Part shown: positions 62,256 to 64,000 of the stretch, one piece after another
Numbering within the stretch: the stretch's first letter is position 1
Layout of the letters: each line of letters begins with the position of its first letter
Origin: Perca fluviatilis
Lineage: Eukaryota; Chordata; Actinopteri; Perciformes; Percidae
NCBI RefSeq assembly: GCF_010015445.1
Contig: NC_053127.1
Span: forward strand, 11,133,776-11,197,775
DNA length: 64,000 nucleotides
Direction: 5' to 3'
Translations under genes and position numbers: made by a program
The notes under the pieces: generated by a model
Databases searched by the model: none
What the model saw: only the letters and a program-made list of their open reading frames with translations
What the model was told of the DNA's origin: nothing

Positions 62256-62713
62256 CCAGTCTATATCCACGACGTTCCACATCCGGGATTGCTCCGGTGC
62301 CGCTGGAAATTCCGCTCGAAATTCCGCTGGATGTCGTCCTTTCGCCCGGAGGTCCGTCACCTTCCGCTTTCTTTGTCTTGGAATTTTAAACTCTGGTCAA
62401 TTTCTGAGGACTATGGTTAACTGCTCCTCAGATCTCTGCAGGGTAAATCCAGACAGCTAGCTAGACTATCTCTCCAATCGGAGTTTTCTGTTGCACGACT
62501 TAAACAACTTTTGAATGTTCCACCAAAACAAGTTCCTTCCCAAGGCTATTTTGCAGCAGCACCGTGCCTCCGTCTGGTACCATGATGATTGTGATTGGTT
62601 TAAAGAAATGCCAATAAACCAGAGAACATTTTTCTCCCATCCAGGAATGCCGTGTAGACTAGCCAGACCTTCCTCCGCAGCGCTGGGGAGGAAGGTCTGG
62701 CAATGCGAGACTA
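62256..62713. mobile_element. 458-bp non-autonomous DNA transposon, copy 2
   Basis: Same family as 6999-7431, with the same order of internal landmarks. It begins ccagtctatatcc, ends gcgagacta, and is flanked by an exact 8-bp repeat tagtacta (62248-62255 and 62714-62721). It carries an extra small inverted repeat near its right end (agaccttcctccgcagcgct / ggaggaaggtct at about 62665-62699) that copy 1 lacks. Confidence 0.85.
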
Positions 62714-62721
62714 TAGTACTA

Positions 62722-64000
62722 AAAAGCAAACCCACAACTTACATTTTAGATATAGACCAATTTGGAGTGTACGTCACTGCAGTTGCAGTTAAAAAAACGA
62801 AAAAACAAAGATAAATTTACTGTTATGTAGGTGGCTAGTTAGCTAGCTAGCTTGCTAATTCCACCATGCTTTAATGGGGGTGGCCAGTGGCAGCGTGGGC
62901 TCCAGAGTCTGATAAGCTAGCTAGCAGACCATTAAGTTAGCAGAATTAAATCGGCCAACCATTCTTGTCTAAATTTTGGTCAGATAAACGGTAAATTCTT
63001 TCATTAAACGCAGCCATCGAGGCTTCAGTGGCCGTGCTTTCATCTAAAGTGGATTGAAAAAAATGATAGGCGCCACCGCGACTGTCACTTTCTGCCACCA
63101 GTTGGGCTCCACCCACAAAACACATCATTGTTGTTTACAAACACAAAAAAGGTCCAAAGTTAAATGATAGAACAACAGAAATCTTCAGAGTACGTCACCA
63201 ATAAACTACAAATATACTGTATTTGTTTCGAAATGAGGAGGAAAAACAGTCATGTGGTGGTTTGAAGTGTGTCTTCAGCACTGCTTTCTAATCAGGAGGC
63301 CTTCCAGGATGCAGAGGGAAAATTCAAGGAATCATTGATTTCTGTCTATTTTAACCTGAAATGCTGCTGTTAAAAGCAGTGGGGATGAGGCAGGCAGTAT
63401 TTCTCACTGGGTAGGGTGAGCAGCACCAAGTTATTTAAACAAAAAGTTTGTTGTATTGAATTTATTGGATAAACAAATGTCTTTGAGTTAAGCACAGTAT
63501 ACTGTAATGCAGTATATTCCAGACATGGACAGAATATGCAGTTTTGTTTATACAGTGGGTGTTTGCATGCAGATTAAGTGCTCTGCAAACTTTAAGACCT
63601 TCACGGCTACGTGGACTTAGAGAATAATAATTTGAGTTTATGCCATATAATTACCACTATGGCTTATTGCAGCAGTTGCAACAGCTTGCTCCGAATATGT
63701 GAATACTTTGTTTCCACATACAGTTAAGAGTGAAGGAGATTCCAAAAGGGTCACCTCACCACCAAAATTAAGAACACAAGTTTAAAGGTTATGACTCAAC
63801 AATTAATAGGGGTTGACAGGGTCATATAATAAATGGAACTAACATTTATGTCGATGTCAGGGTTTGTTTATATCAGTAATCTTCAGCAGTAAAACAGGTC
63901 TATATTTTCAACAATAATCAGAACACACAAAACAAAGAATTTTCTATTAGAAAACAAAGTTGAACTTTTTTGGCTTCATGCGCCAATGAGCGACTTTCAT
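62722..64000. other. Non-coding stretch to the window end
   Basis: Repeated gctagctagct motifs occur near 62834-62930. No exon is recognised. Confidence 0.4.

Overview
This window is vertebrate nuclear DNA, almost certainly from a ray-finned and probably percomorph teleost. It is AT-rich and has no dense long ORFs. It carries CA, TA, GA, ATT and CAAT microsatellites. Its interspersed repeats are of teleost type: Rex3/RTE and L2-clade non-LTR fragments, a Tc1-like transposon with long inverted repeats, several hAT and PIF/Harbinger relics, and many short non-autonomous DNA transposons with readable target-site duplications (TSDs). Nearly all the open reading frames are chance frames or transposon relics.

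The one host-gene segment I can support strongly is an 80-bp coding exon on the minus strand at 5055-5134. It encodes the start of a Doc2-type C2A domain and is bounded by a good acceptor and a good donor. The next Doc2 exon (lower coordinates) is not in the window, so that intron is longer than 5 kb. Upstream exons must lie at higher coordinates. Two further minus-strand candidate exons (28173-28220 and 39329-39411) are phase-compatible with it, which suggests that much of the window is intronic sequence of one long gene. This is an inference.

Layout: 1-5 kb is AT-rich with a Kolobok-like short element and a hAT end. At 5 kb is the Doc2 exon with a perfect hairpin just upstream. At 7-9.2 kb are two DNA transposons landed side by side, the second containing both a Rex3 fragment and a 216-bp element. 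At 10.7-13.1 kb a decayed hAT with a BED-finger transposase is split by a second 1.7-kb transposon. At 15.4-16.7 kb is a Harbinger-like element. At 21.5-26.4 kb is a composite: a recent 465-bp direct duplication, an L2 fragment, a hAT relic with a BED finger, and a Tc1 element nested in it. At 30.6-34.3 kb are three non-autonomous elements with clear inverted repeats. At 35.5-36.7 kb are a minisatellite, a retroelement-like tail and a transposon-derived fragment. 37-46 kb is the least repetitive part and holds conserved-element candidates, including an old duplicated pair. At 47-49.5 kb are more dispersed repeats. At 51.5-53.4 kb a Harbinger with remnants of both its transposase and its Myb-like gene is nested inside another element. 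At 55.4-56.2 kb is a second Harbinger relic. At 56.6-58.3 kb is a composite repeat with a 34-bp tandem array and a tRNA-like Pol III unit. 60-62.7 kb holds second copies of two families seen near 7 kb.

No novel multi-gene system is visible. The more interesting signals are the long-intron gene structure, the nested-transposon stratigraphy, unclassified short elements with exact TSDs, and the duplicated non-coding block.
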